Notes under the pieces: model-generated | Databases searched by the model: none | What the model was told of the DNA's origin: nothing | What the model saw: only the letters and a program-made list of their open reading frames with translations | Shown: positions 29,603 to 38,889 of the stretch, piece after piece | Layout of the letters: every line of letters begins with the position of its first letter | Numbering within the stretch: position 1 is the first letter of the stretch | Assembly (NCBI RefSeq): GCF_002155425.1 | Contig: NZ_MUYG01000011.1 | Span: 124,001-188,000 of the forward strand | DNA: 64,000 nt | Source of the DNA: Erythrobacter donghaensis | GTDB lineage: Bacteria > Pseudomonadota > Alphaproteobacteria > Sphingomonadales > Sphingomonadaceae | Direction of reading: 5' to 3' | Made by a program: the position numbers and the translations under genes

Positions 29603-30940
29603 GTGCGCCATTCGATCTTCGCCCGCATCACGCTGCTGTCCGCCGCGCTTTCGGCGGTGCTCCTGTGCGGGCTGTGGTGGGTGACCGACCGGACGATCAA
29701 CGAGACCATCGCCGCTTCCCTGCGCGAAGGGGTGGATGTCGATCTCGCCGGTCTGGTCGATATTCACGCCAGCGGCGGGCGCGAGGAACTCAGCCGACGG
29801 ATTGCCGACCGGCTGGCGCTGGTGCCGAGTGACGGGGCGCGGGCGCATTACCTGCTCGCCGATGCCACGGGCGCGCGGGTGGCAGGCGATCTGGCCGAGT
29901 GGCCCGGGCTCGATCCGGCGGTGTCCGAAAGCGGCCCGGTGCGGATCGGCCGCCAGACCGAGGCGCACGCCCGCGCCACGCTGTTGCCCGGCAATCTGCG
30001 CCTGCTGGTCGCCCACGAAGCGCCCGAACGCGCGCCGATCCTGTCGCGGGTTGCGCTGGTGTTCGGGCTGGGCGGGGCGGTGTTCGTCGCCTGCATCGCG
30101 CTGTTTGCGCAGGCCGCTGGCGGGCGGGTGCGGCAGCGGGTTGCCGGGGTCAATGCCGCCTTCCGCAGCGGTGACGATCAGGCGCTCTCGGCGCTCGCCG
30201 CGACCGACAGTGCCGACGAGATCGACGATATCGCCCGGCAGGCCGCGCGCGCGCTTCAGCGCGACCGCCAGCTGATGGCTGCCTATCGCGAGACTTCCGA
30301 ACAGGTCGCGCATGAAATCCGCACGCCGCTGTCGCATCTCGATGCGCGGCTGGCGAAGGCGCTGGCCGATGATCCCGCGCCTGCCACCGCTGCCCATCTG
30401 GTGGCCGCGCGCGGCGAGATTCGCCAGCTGGTCGGCACGCTGGAAGCGCTGCTCGACATCGCTGCCAGCAAGGCGAAGCAGGGCCAGCGACAGGGGATGG
30501 CGCTGGTCGACCTCAGCGCCATGACCGCGCGGATCTGCGAATTGTACGAAGACAGCGCCGAGGACGCCGGATATGCCCTCAGCTGGGACATCGCGCCCGA
30601 TGTCAGCCTGATGGGTGACGAGGCGCAGCTTGGACGGATTTTGACCAACCTGCTCGACAATGCCTTCAAGTACAATCGGCCGGGCGGCGCGATCCGGGTC
30701 GTGCTGGCGCCGGGGTCGCGACTGAGCGTTGCCGACAACGGCCCTGGCATCGCCGCCAGCGAGCGCGAACGGGTGTTCGAACGGTTCTGGCGCGGCCCTT
30801 CGGCGCAGGCGGGCGATCAGGCCGGGGCCGGGCTGGGGCTGGCGCTCGCACGGGCGATCGCCGAGCGCCACGGGTTGACCCTGCGCGTCATGCCGAGCGA
30901 GCCCGGCGCGCATTTCATGCTGGCACCGGAGGAGGGGTGA
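29603..30940 (+). CDS. Membrane sensor histidine kinase, partner of the OmpR-type regulator
   Basis: 445 residues from a GTG at 29603. Two membrane helices (about 8-26 and 148-170) bracket a periplasmic sensor of about 120 residues with no recognised domain. HAMP, HisKA and HATPase domains follow: phospho-acceptor His237 in QVAHEIRTPLSHL, N box LLDNAFKYN, G boxes VADNGPGI and GAGLGLALA. The stop overlaps the next start by one base. Confidence 0.94.
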   Translation: MRHSIFARITLLSAALSAVLLCGLWWVTDRTINETIAASLREGVDVDLAGLVDIHASGGREELSRRIADRLALVPSDGARAHYLLADATGARVAGDLAEWPGLDPAVSESGPVRIGRQTEAHARATLLPGNLRLLVAHEAPERAPILSRVALVFGLGGAVFVACIALFAQAAGGRVRQRVAGVNAAFRSGDDQALSALAATDSADEIDDIARQAARALQRDRQLMAAYRETSEQVAHEIRTPLSHLDARLAKALADDPAPATAAHLVAARGEIRQLVGTLEALLDIAASKAKQGQRQGMALVDLSAMTARICELYEDSAEDAGYALSWDIAPDVSLMGDEAQLGRILTNLLDNAFKYNRPGGAIRVVLAPGSRLSVADNGPGIAASERERVFERFWRGPSAQAGDQAGAGLGLALARAIAERHGLTLRVMPSEPGAHFMLAPEEG

Positions 30941-31521
30941 TGCGGGCTCTGTCGATGCTGGCTCTGGCCGTGGGGCTGTGCGGATGCGCCGGAGCCTCGC
31001 CGCCACCGCCTACCGATGCAGCCGCACCGCCGCCCGCCGCTACCTCGCAGGCCTTGCGCGTTGCTGCCGATCTGGCCGCGGCGGCGCAGGCGGAGGTCGA
31101 TGCTGATGCGCCTGCGCTCACTGCTGCCGTCACCCGGCTGCGCAATCGCGGCGTGCAGCCGCAGGGCCCGGAGGCCGAGGCCAGCCTGGCGCAGTGGAGC
31201 GCGGCGGCGGGCGTTGACCCTGCCCCTCTTCGCGGCCGGGCGCTCGGCCCCGGATTCCAGCGCGGCACGCTCGCACCGGGCGAAGAGCGCGGCATCGAGC
31301 AATTGTTTTTTGCCGGGAAACCGGCCGAAATCGCGCTGTCGGGCGATACCGGCTCCCGCTTGCGCCTGACCTTGCTGGATGCCAAGAACCGTGTCGTGTG
31401 CGAACATGATCCCGGTCTGGGGCGCAGCTGCCGCTTCACCCCGTTGTTCTCGCAGCGCTACGCGATCGAAATCGCCAATGGGGGGCAAAAGCGTGCGACA
31501 TATTTTCTGGTCATCGATTAA
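30940..31521 (+). CDS. Small lipoprotein with a pre-peptidase-like C-terminal domain
   Basis: 193 residues. The signal MRALSMLALAVGLCGC has a lipobox ending at Cys16. An alanine-rich helical region and then a C-terminal beta-rich segment (LAPGEERGIEQLFFAG, RLRLTLLDAKNRVVCEHD, YAIEIANGG) resemble the small beta-sandwich (PPC-type) domains found next to secreted proteases. That likeness is by eye only. The two cysteines in VVCEHDPGLGRSCRF could form a disulfide. The gene lies between the kinase and the CHAT protein and overlaps both, so a joint role is likely. Confidence 0.8.
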   Translation: MRALSMLALAVGLCGCAGASPPPPTDAAAPPPAATSQALRVAADLAAAAQAEVDADAPALTAAVTRLRNRGVQPQGPEAEASLAQWSAAAGVDPAPLRGRALGPGFQRGTLAPGEERGIEQLFFAGKPAEIALSGDTGSRLRLTLLDAKNRVVCEHDPGLGRSCRFTPLFSQRYAIEIANGGQKRATYFLVID

Positions 31522-34261
31522 CGCCCTTGCCGCGCTGGCGCTGCTGGCGGGCTCGGCCACGCTCGAAGCTCAGGAATTCGCGGCCGATATTCCGATCATC
31601 GACAGCGTTGCCCGCTACGAAGCGGCTTCTGCCAGGCTTGCGGATACGAGCGAACCGCTGACCCCGCAGGAGCGCATCCGCACTGCTTCCGAAGCAATCA
31701 CCGCTGCATATTTTTCGGAACGACATGCAGAAGCTTCTGCGCTTTACGCGCAATTTCGCGACGCAGAGCTTGATCCGGTGACCCGGGTCGCCGGGCTTGG
31801 GTCAACCTTGCAAAGTGGAGCCGATGCTGCGCTGAAGGAGCAGGCGCGCAGCGAACTGAAGACGATCGGAGCGAGCGCGACGCGGAGCGCCCCGCTGGCC
31901 CCTGCGCTGTCGCAGTCGGCTCTGGGTGCTGACGCCATGCTACGCGACGACCTGCCGGGCGCCGTTGCGTTCTTTGCGGCTGCGATGGAATTGGCCCGTC
32001 GTGATCTGCCTGCGGACGATCCGTTTCAGGTTCGGTTCGCGGTCCAACATGCCACCCATCTGCAATATGCCGACCGCCTGGCCGGGCGCGAGGCTGCCGA
32101 ACGCAGCGAGCGGCTTGCGCTTGAAATTCTGCCCGAAGGCCACCCCTACTGGATCGACGTGTGGTACAACATGGCCGATCGCGCGCAAAGCGCGGGCCGG
32201 TTTGACGAGGCGGCCACGCTTTTTGCCCGGATCACGGATCTTGCCGTGCGGGAATGGGGTGAGGACGACACGCGGCTGTATCCGATTTTGCAATACCGCG
32301 CGGTTGCCCTGTCGGGACTGGCACGGCGCAGCGAAGCGCTGGAAATCGCACGTGCAGCGATTGCGGTCGAACGGGACAAATCGGCAGGTGACCGGGCAAT
32401 GCACCGCGAACTGATCGGCGGACTGCTCTTGGGCGAAGGCGACATTGCCGGGGCTGCAGCGTCCTACCGCGAGGGCCTGGCGTTGCTTAAGGGCACCGAT
32501 CCTTCGGACCTGCGCTGGGGATTTATCGAGTCACGGCTCGCACGTGCGGAGAGCTTTCTGGGCAATAATGCCGAAGCCCTGAAAATGGCCGAGCTTGCAG
32601 CCCCGGCCTTCGCAGCCAAACTTCCGCCGACCCATCCGGCGCGGATTACCGGGGAATTGATGATCGCCAAAACGCAGGCTCGCGCCGGCGCCCCCGATCG
32701 CGGCTTTGCTTTGCTGGAAGCGAGCGTTGCCGCCAACGAGGCCAAGTTGCTCGACACCTATGCCCGCGCACAGGACCTTCGGACGATTGCGGCGGGCAAC
32801 AACACGCTGTTCCGCGATTTTGCCTGGGTAGCATTGAAAAACGGTCGCATGGAGGAGGCCTGGCGCGCCGCTCAATTGGCAACCCTTAGCGAGATGGCCC
32901 TTTCCTCGGCGCAAATATCCTATCCCAAGGATGCGGCCGGTTTTGGTGCAGCGCTGGATACCGTGCGTGCGGCACGTGGCGAGGAAGCCGCAATACGCGA
33001 TCAGCTGGCGGCCGGCACAGTGACCGCAGAGGACCTCAGCAATGCAATTACTCGGCGCGAGGCGGCCGAACGTGATCTTGAAGCGCGCTATCCCGACCAT
33101 GCCGAATTCCTCCGCCCCAAACCTACCACGCTGGCCGAAGCGCAGGCCGGATTGGAGGCCGATGAAGCCATCGTGATCCCGATGGTGATCGAAGACCGCA
33201 ACGCCGCGATTATCGTGACGCGTGACAACGCTGCGTGGAGCGAAACGGTATCGGCCTATAACTCGACCCCTGCGCTTATCGCGAAGCTGCGCGATTCCTT
33301 GCAGGAAAGCAGCATTGCAGATGGCGCCTTCGACGCAGAGGCCGCGCATGAGATTTACCGGCGGTTCTTCCCGCCCGAAGCCGCAAAAGCGCTGGCTGGC
33401 AAGACACGGCTGATCTTCCCGTCGGGCGGGCCGCTGGCGCAGATTCCGCCAGCGGTGCTGATGTCGGCGCCTGCCGCAGGGGACACGCCGGGACGCTACC
33501 TGATCGAGGATTTCGCGATTGCCGTGCGCTCCAGCCTGCGCCCGATTACGCGGGCGGCGGCCAGTGCGCCGGGGCGGGGCTTTGCCGGGATCGGCGCGCC
33601 TGCTCTTGCCCGGACCAACGGCGCGGCGACCTCGCTGCGCGGCCTTGCCATCGATCCGGCCGATCTGCGCGCGCTGCCATCCCTGCCGGGTTCGCTCGCG
33701 GAGCTGACCGCGATGCAGGCCGCCTTCGCCGGGGAGCCTTCGCTGCTGCTCACCGGCGCGCAGGCGACCGAGCCGCAGGTGCGCGCGGCGCCGCTGGGCG
33801 ATTACCGCGTGCTGGCTTTCTCGACCCACGGGCTGGTGGGCGGACAGATCGCGCAGCTGAGCGAACCGGCGCTGGTGCTGACCCCGCCCGATGCGGCGGC
33901 TTCCGGCAATGACGGCCTGCTCACCGCTTCGGAAATCGCGGCGCTGGACCTCAATGCCGATTGGGTGATCCTGTCGGCCTGCAACACCGCGGCGGGCAAT
34001 GGCCGCGGCAGCGCGACCTATGGCGGGCTGGCGCGGGCTTTTCAGCTGGCGGGCGCGCGGTCGCTGCTGCTGTCGCACTGGCCGGTGCGCGATGATGCCG
34101 CCGCGTTCCTCTCGGTCGAAACGCTGCGCCGCACAGAAGCGGGCGCAGACCGGGCCGAGGCCTTGCGCGCCGCCCAGCTGGCGATGGTGCGCGGGCAGAG
34201 CGGGATCGCGGGCGAAAGCGACCCGGCGGTGTGGGCGCCCTTCGTGCTGATCGAAGGCTAG
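31493..34261 (+). CDS. Exported TPR-CHAT domain protein (caspase-like peptidase)
   Basis: 922 residues from a GTG at 31493, which has a run of G about 8-12 bases before it; an in-frame ATG at 31478 is the alternative. The start MRHIFWSSINALAALALLAG looks like a signal peptide ending near LEAQ. The middle (about residues 50-500) is made of helical TPR-like repeats. The C-terminal 300 residues form a CHAT domain with the expected catalytic pair: His779 in FSTHGLVGG and Cys830 in LSACNTA. The end (LLSHWPVRDDAAAFL...WAPFVLIEG) is also typical. CHAT proteins are clan CD cysteine peptidases related to caspases and separases. An extracytoplasmic location under two-component control is unusual. The reading frame overlaps the lipoprotein gene by 29 bases. 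Confidence 0.9.
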   Translation: MRHIFWSSINALAALALLAGSATLEAQEFAADIPIIDSVARYEAASARLADTSEPLTPQERIRTASEAITAAYFSERHAEASALYAQFRDAELDPVTRVAGLGSTLQSGADAALKEQARSELKTIGASATRSAPLAPALSQSALGADAMLRDDLPGAVAFFAAAMELARRDLPADDPFQVRFAVQHATHLQYADRLAGREAAERSERLALEILPEGHPYWIDVWYNMADRAQSAGRFDEAATLFARITDLAVREWGEDDTRLYPILQYRAVALSGLARRSEALEIARAAIAVERDKSAGDRAMHRELIGGLLLGEGDIAGAAASYREGLALLKGTDPSDLRWGFIESRLARAESFLGNNAEALKMAELAAPAFAAKLPPTHPARITGELMIAKTQARAGAPDRGFALLEASVAANEAKLLDTYARAQDLRTIAAGNNTLFRDFAWVALKNGRMEEAWRAAQLATLSEMALSSAQISYPKDAAGFGAALDTVRAARGEEAAIRDQLAAGTVTAEDLSNAITRREAAERDLEARYPDHAEFLRPKPTTLAEAQAGLEADEAIVIPMVIEDRNAAIIVTRDNAAWSETVSAYNSTPALIAKLRDSLQESSIADGAFDAEAAHEIYRRFFPPEAAKALAGKTRLIFPSGGPLAQIPPAVLMSAPAAGDTPGRYLIEDFAIAVRSSLRPITRAAASAPGRGFAGIGAPALARTNGAATSLRGLAIDPADLRALPSLPGSLAELTAMQAAFAGEPSLLLTGAQATEPQVRAAPLGDYRVLAFSTHGLVGGQIAQLSEPALVLTPPDAAASGNDGLLTASEIAALDLNADWVILSACNTAAGNGRGSATYGGLARAFQLAGARSLLLSHWPVRDDAAAFLSVETLRRTEAGADRAEALRAAQLAMVRGQSGIAGESDPAVWAPFVLIEG

Positions 34262-34267
34262 CCCGCG

Positions 34268-35677
34268 CTACTTGAACTTGTCCCAATGCGCGCGGCGCAC
34301 TGCGTCGGCCATCAGCGGGGAAAGCTCCCGGATCGACTTGGCCTTGGCCGCCATCGCAAGGGCCCCTGCCGAGCGCACGCCGGGCTGATCCGAACCATAG
34401 CCGGCGCGGTAGAGCGCCTCGGCCTCCTCGGCGGCCTTGAGCTGGCCGTTGTTGGCCGCGCGTTCGAACAGGATCAGGGCGACCTCGGGGTTCTTCTCGG
34501 TGCCCACGCCGTCCCGGAAGACATAGCCCGCCATTTCCTCGGCCGGGCCGAACCCGGCGGCGGCGGCGGTCGAGATGAAGTCCGCGCCGAGCTTGAGGTC
34601 CACCGGAATATTGTTCCCGCGCAGCAGCTCGATCCCGGCGGAATAGGCCGCGATCATGCTGCCCTGATCGACCGCACGCTTCATGTGGTAGAGATATTTG
34701 GCCGGGTCTTTCGGGATCGCGACCGAGGGCAATGCATTGCGGCCCTTGAGATAAAGCTCCGCCAGCTTGCGGGTCGCCAGCACATCGCCGCGCATCGACA
34801 GTTCCAGCAGGATGCGCTCGGCCTCGGGCAGATCGGGTGTAAGCAGCCATTGGACGGACTTGTCGGTCGGCCGCAATCCGGCCACGGCCTTGCCTTCAAG
34901 ATAGATTGTCTCGCGCGCCCTGTCGGGCACAGGCACCCCTTCCAGCAGCGCGGCGGCCATCTGGTGGCTAGCCTTGTCGCCGGGATCGAGCCGCCCCGCC
35001 GAGGCGAACTTGCGCGCCTTGTCAGCCGCGCTGCGTTTTTCGGCGCGGTAGGCTGCGGTCCGCTGCGGACCGTAGAGCCCGACTGTGTCCGACATCGTCA
35101 TCAGGCCCGCCGCCAGCACCTTCTCCCTGTCGAAGGTCAGGCTGCCCTTGTCCTCGCAGAAGGTGCAGAAATTGGGGTTGAGCGCGATGCGGACATAGCC
35201 CGCGATGGCATCCCGGTCGCCCAGTTCGGCGCCCTTTTCGTAATAGCCGAAAGCCTCGCCCAACTCGCGCGCGCCGCCTTTCAGGGTGTAGCTGTCATCG
35301 GGCGATTCCGCCAGCGAACCGACCCGCGCAAAGGCCGGGCCATGGTTCTGCGCCATCGCCATCGCGTAGTAGCGCAGCATGCTCTGGTTGATATTGTCGC
35401 GCGACCAGATCTGGCCGAAGATGTCGGCGCGGATCCTGTCCGCAAATTGGACCTGCGCACGCGCATCCCCGGCGTCGGCCCGGGCTTTCAGCGCCTGCAC
35501 ATTGCTGTCGGCAAACCAGGCCTTCACCTTGGCTTCGGACTTGGCCATCGCCTCTGCGGACTGGCGATCGAGCTCGGCGCGGGTCGGCGGGCCGCTGTCC
35601 TGCTGGGCGGCCAGCGGCACTGGCAGGATCGCCAGCGTGCAGCCTGCCAGAAGCGGAAACGGAGGTTTGATCGGCAT
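34268..35677 (-). CDS. Sel1-like repeat protein, exported
   Basis: 469 residues from the ATG at 35677, which has GGGGAG nine bases upstream. A signal peptide (PPFPLLAGCTLAILPVPLAAQ) is followed by Sel1-like helical repeats (GDARAQVQFADRI, GDRDAIAGYVRIA, GDVLATRKLAELYLKG, GFGPAEEMAGYVFRDG). A CTFC pair could bind metal or form a disulfide. Sel1 proteins are adaptor scaffolds. It converges on the CHAT gene with only six bases between the stops. Confidence 0.88.
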   Translation of the reverse strand: MPIKPPFPLLAGCTLAILPVPLAAQQDSGPPTRAELDRQSAEAMAKSEAKVKAWFADSNVQALKARADAGDARAQVQFADRIRADIFGQIWSRDNINQSMLRYYAMAMAQNHGPAFARVGSLAESPDDSYTLKGGARELGEAFGYYEKGAELGDRDAIAGYVRIALNPNFCTFCEDKGSLTFDREKVLAAGLMTMSDTVGLYGPQRTAAYRAEKRSAADKARKFASAGRLDPGDKASHQMAAALLEGVPVPDRARETIYLEGKAVAGLRPTDKSVQWLLTPDLPEAERILLELSMRGDVLATRKLAELYLKGRNALPSVAIPKDPAKYLYHMKRAVDQGSMIAAYSAGIELLRGNNIPVDLKLGADFISTAAAAGFGPAEEMAGYVFRDGVGTEKNPEVALILFERAANNGQLKAAEEAEALYRAGYGSDQPGVRSAGALAMAAKAKSIRELSPLMADAVRRAHWDKFK

Positions 35678-35897
35678 TGGCGGCACTCCCCTGACGCGTG
35701 TCTGCGGTGCGCGCGACTATCGGGCGGCGGCGTCATCAGGTGAAGTTACAAGTGCTGTTAGGTCTTTGCGGAGAGCCATTTGCGTGGCCTGCGCCCCCGC
35801 CAAAATCGGCCCATTAACCCGATTGAGAACATCCCGTGCCATGCTCCAGCGCGCGAAGGATCGCCCCATGCATGCGGGGGCAACGAGGCAAGGTGGG

Positions 35898-36992
35898 ATG
35901 AAAGCGCTTAAGGTTTCCAGTGACACATCCGCGCTCGAGGTGCCCGCCGTGCTCGACGAGTCCGGGCGGCTGGCACCGGCTTGCGTCAATTCGGCCCTAG
36001 CGATGATGGACCGCCACGGGCTGGTGATCCTCACTGGCCTGCTATCCAATTCCGAAGCTGCGACCGGGCTCGATCTGATGCGCCGGACCATCACTGATCC
36101 CGATCGCAGCCACAGCGCCTTCGCCAGCGAGACCGACAACCGCTACCTGCGCCGCGATTTCTGTTCGCTGCCCTCCAGCCCAGAGGTGATCGGCTTTGCG
36201 GCGATGCTCGCTCAGCGGCTCGAAGGGGTGCTGGGCGAATATTGCGGCCGCACCCGCCCGCTCCTCGAGGTGGCGACCTTCACCAGCTATCGCGGCTCCT
36301 CGCACCAATATATCCACCGCGACCCGATGGGCGTCATCAGCCTGTTCGCCGCGGTCGAGGATGTGTCGGCGGAGCAGGGCGGCACGGTGTTCGTGCCGGG
36401 CACGCATATGTATGGCGGCGCGGACAACCGCCACGGCGGCGGGGCCTATGGCCAGATGGAGCTGCTGCGCACCCGCTGGAACGCGCGCATCTTCCGCCAC
36501 AATCTCGCAAAAGTCTGGGGGATGCGAAAGGACGCCGCGACCCCGCTCGCACCGGGGGAGTTCCGGGACCGGGTGTTCTCGGCGCAGTGGGATCAGCATC
36601 AGCCCAATCTGCTGCGCTACCTCACCGGCAAGAACGCGCAGTTCAGCCTGCGCCATCTCGGCCCGCGCACCCTATGGCGATTGCTGCGTCAGCGCCGGTT
36701 GCTCGATGAGCGGTTCCCGCTGGTGCAGACCGCGCCGCGCAAGGGCTCGGTTATTCTCTATCGCAGCGATCTGCTCCACGCCGGGCCCGACAACCGCTCC
36801 CTCCAGCCCCGGCGGTTCTTCGGGATGAGCATCGCGCGCGACGTGATCGAGCACAAATACTGGCACGATGGCTATTCGCCGCACCCGACCCTGACCGCGC
36901 AGCCGCTGACCTTCGGCGATCTGCTGGCGGCTGAGCCTCTGCGAGTGCCCACCACCGCGCCTGCCCTGCGTTCGCCCGCACTGGCCGATTGA
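35898..36992 (+). CDS. Phytanoyl-CoA dioxygenase-type Fe(II)/2-oxoglutarate oxygenase
   Basis: 364 residues from the ATG at 35898, preceded by AAGGTGGG. The iron ligands are His140 and Asp142 in YIHRDPMG and His294 in LLHAGPDN, with Arg300 placed to bind 2-oxoglutarate. The order matches the PhyH family. It should hydroxylate a small molecule; the substrate is unknown. It lies alone between the Sel1 gene (divergent, 220 bp) and the LOG-family gene (64 bp downstream). Confidence 0.9.
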   Translation: MKALKVSSDTSALEVPAVLDESGRLAPACVNSALAMMDRHGLVILTGLLSNSEAATGLDLMRRTITDPDRSHSAFASETDNRYLRRDFCSLPSSPEVIGFAAMLAQRLEGVLGEYCGRTRPLLEVATFTSYRGSSHQYIHRDPMGVISLFAAVEDVSAEQGGTVFVPGTHMYGGADNRHGGGAYGQMELLRTRWNARIFRHNLAKVWGMRKDAATPLAPGEFRDRVFSAQWDQHQPNLLRYLTGKNAQFSLRHLGPRTLWRLLRQRRLLDERFPLVQTAPRKGSVILYRSDLLHAGPDNRSLQPRRFFGMSIARDVIEHKYWHDGYSPHPTLTAQPLTFGDLLAAEPLRVPTTAPALRSPALAD

Positions 36993-37056
36993 TCCCGCGC
37001 TGCCCTTGCGGCCAAATCGGTTGCGGCGCTCACCGGCCCCGATTAGGGGGCAGAGC

Positions 37057-37947
37057 ATGACCGAAAAAGACCTGACAGACCGCAAGTTTTACCGCGCGGG
37101 CGAAGAAACCCGCTTTGCCGAGGGCGCGCCCGAGCGCACCCCGCAGACCGCGCACCCCGCCTACAAGCTCGCTTTCCGCGACACCGACTTCCTGCTGCGC
37201 GACGAGCTGCGCCCGGTGCGCTTCCAGCTGGAATTGCTGAAGCCCGAAATGCTGCTCGACGAAGCGCGCGTCGGATCGACGCTGGTGATGTACGGCTCGG
37301 CCCGCATCCCCAGCCCGGCGCAGGCCGAGGCGCGCGTCGAAGCGGCAAAGGACGGCAGCGAATACGACCAGAAGGTCGCCGCACGCCTCGCCGAAAAGGC
37401 CAAGTATTACGAGGAGGCCTATCGCCTCGCGCGGCTGGTCAGCGAGAAGGGCATCATCGAGAATGGTGAGCGCCAGTTCGTCGTCACGACCGGCGGCGGG
37501 CCGTCGATCATGGAGGCGGGCAACCGCGGCGCGTCGGACGCGGGGAGCGAATCGATCGGGCTCAACATCGTGCTGCCGCACGAACAGGCGCCCAATCCCT
37601 ATGTGACGCCTTATCTGAGCTTCCAGTTCCACTATTTCGCGCTGCGCAAGATGCACTTCCTGCTGCGCGCCCGCGCGGTGGCGGTGTTCCCCGGCGGGTT
37701 CGGGACCTTCGACGAGTTTTTCGAGCTCGTCACCCTGATCCAGACCGGCAAGATGAAGCCGATCCCGATCATCCTGTTCGGCAAGGATTTCTGGACCCGC
37801 GTGATCGATTTCGAGGCGCTGGCCGAGGAAGGCACGATCTCGAAGAGCGATCTCGACCTGTTCACGTGGTGCGAGACCGCCGAGGAGGCCTGGGCCTGCA
37901 TCTGCGAATTCTACGAAATCCGCGAGTCCACCGACCTCACTGACTGA
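37057..37947 (+). CDS. LOG-family (TIGR00730-type) nucleotide phosphoribohydrolase-like protein
   Basis: 296 residues from the ATG at 37057. The family signature PGGFGTFDE is exact, and the nucleotide-fold segments TTGGGPSIMEAGNRGA and GSARIPSP are present. Members cleave cytokinin or purine nucleotide ribosides and were once misnamed lysine decarboxylases. The 3' end overlaps the convergent thiD gene by 37 bp. Confidence 0.93.
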   Translation: MTEKDLTDRKFYRAGEETRFAEGAPERTPQTAHPAYKLAFRDTDFLLRDELRPVRFQLELLKPEMLLDEARVGSTLVMYGSARIPSPAQAEARVEAAKDGSEYDQKVAARLAEKAKYYEEAYRLARLVSEKGIIENGERQFVVTTGGGPSIMEAGNRGASDAGSESIGLNIVLPHEQAPNPYVTPYLSFQFHYFALRKMHFLLRARAVAVFPGGFGTFDEFFELVTLIQTGKMKPIPIILFGKDFWTRVIDFEALAEEGTISKSDLDLFTWCETAEEAWACICEFYEIRESTDLTD

Positions 37948-38756
37948 TGCCCCAGCGGGCCATGGCCCGCGCCGAACCCCGGGGCCGCTTCGATCGCGCG
38001 GAGCACGAATTGCCGCGCAAGCCTGACCGCGTGTTCCAGCGGCAGGCCATGGCCCAGAAGCGTCGCAATCGCCGATGACAGCGTGCAGCCCGTGCCATGG
38101 GTATGGCGGGTGTCGATGCGGGCGTGGTCGAAAGAAACGATGCGGGCACCGCTCTGCTCGGTGGCGGGCAGGTAGAGCACGTCGGAAATGCGCTCCCCCC
38201 CGGCGTGGCCGCCCTTCGCCAGCACCGCCGTGCCGCTTGCCTCGGCCAGTTCCTCGGCGGCTGCGATCATCGCTTCGTGTCTGGGGAGCGGGCGGCCTGC
38301 GAGATGTGCCAGTTCGGGCAGATTGGGGGTGATCAGCGCCGCGCGCGGAAACAGGCGCTCGCGCAGCGCCGCCACCGCGTCGGGCCCGACCAGCTCCGCG
38401 CCGCTGGTGGCGATCATCACCGGGTCGAGCACGATCGGCGCCGCGACCCCCTCCAGCGCATCGGCCACGGCAGCGATCACCTGCGGATCGGCGAGCATCC
38501 CGATCTTGATCGCGTCCACCCCGATATCCTCGATGCACGAAGCGATTTGCTGCGCGACCATGGCGGGCGCGACGGCGGTGATGCCCTGCACTCCGACCGT
38601 GTTCTGCGCGGTGATCGCGGTGACAGCGGTCATGGCATAGCCGCCGAGCATGGTGACGGTCTTGATATCGGCCTGAATCCCCGCACCGCCCGAGCTATCG
38701 GACCCGGCGATGGAGAGGATGCGAGGCGGAGGGGCGGATGGCTGGGACGTGGTCAT
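37911..38756 (-). CDS. thiD: Hydroxymethylpyrimidine / phosphomethylpyrimidine kinase
   Basis: 281 residues from the ATG at 38756. The ribokinase-fold signatures ILSIAGSDSSGGAGIQAD and HTHGTGCTLSSAIAT are the ThiD hallmarks. It phosphorylates HMP twice to give HMP-PP for thiamine synthesis. No TPP riboswitch was recognised in the 133 bp upstream. The last 12 codons overlap the convergent LOG-family gene. Confidence 0.95.
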   Translation of the reverse strand: MTTSQPSAPPPRILSIAGSDSSGGAGIQADIKTVTMLGGYAMTAVTAITAQNTVGVQGITAVAPAMVAQQIASCIEDIGVDAIKIGMLADPQVIAAVADALEGVAAPIVLDPVMIATSGAELVGPDAVAALRERLFPRAALITPNLPELAHLAGRPLPRHEAMIAAAEELAEASGTAVLAKGGHAGGERISDVLYLPATEQSGARIVSFDHARIDTRHTHGTGCTLSSAIATLLGHGLPLEHAVRLARQFVLRAIEAAPGFGAGHGPLGHQSVRSVDSRIS

Positions 38757-38889
38757 GCCATGCGCCATAGCAAGCCCGGGCGGCACACGGCACCCGTTTC
38801 GCTGCTATCCGACCACATGAAGGCTCGCGGGATCGCAGCGCGGAGCGGCCTGCGGCTAATCTGCGCACCCGGGCTGATCGCGGCACTTG

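Noticed and set aside
38757..38889. Possible TPP riboswitch before thiD
   Set aside because: The conserved CTGAGA-type core was not found on the minus strand in this gap.
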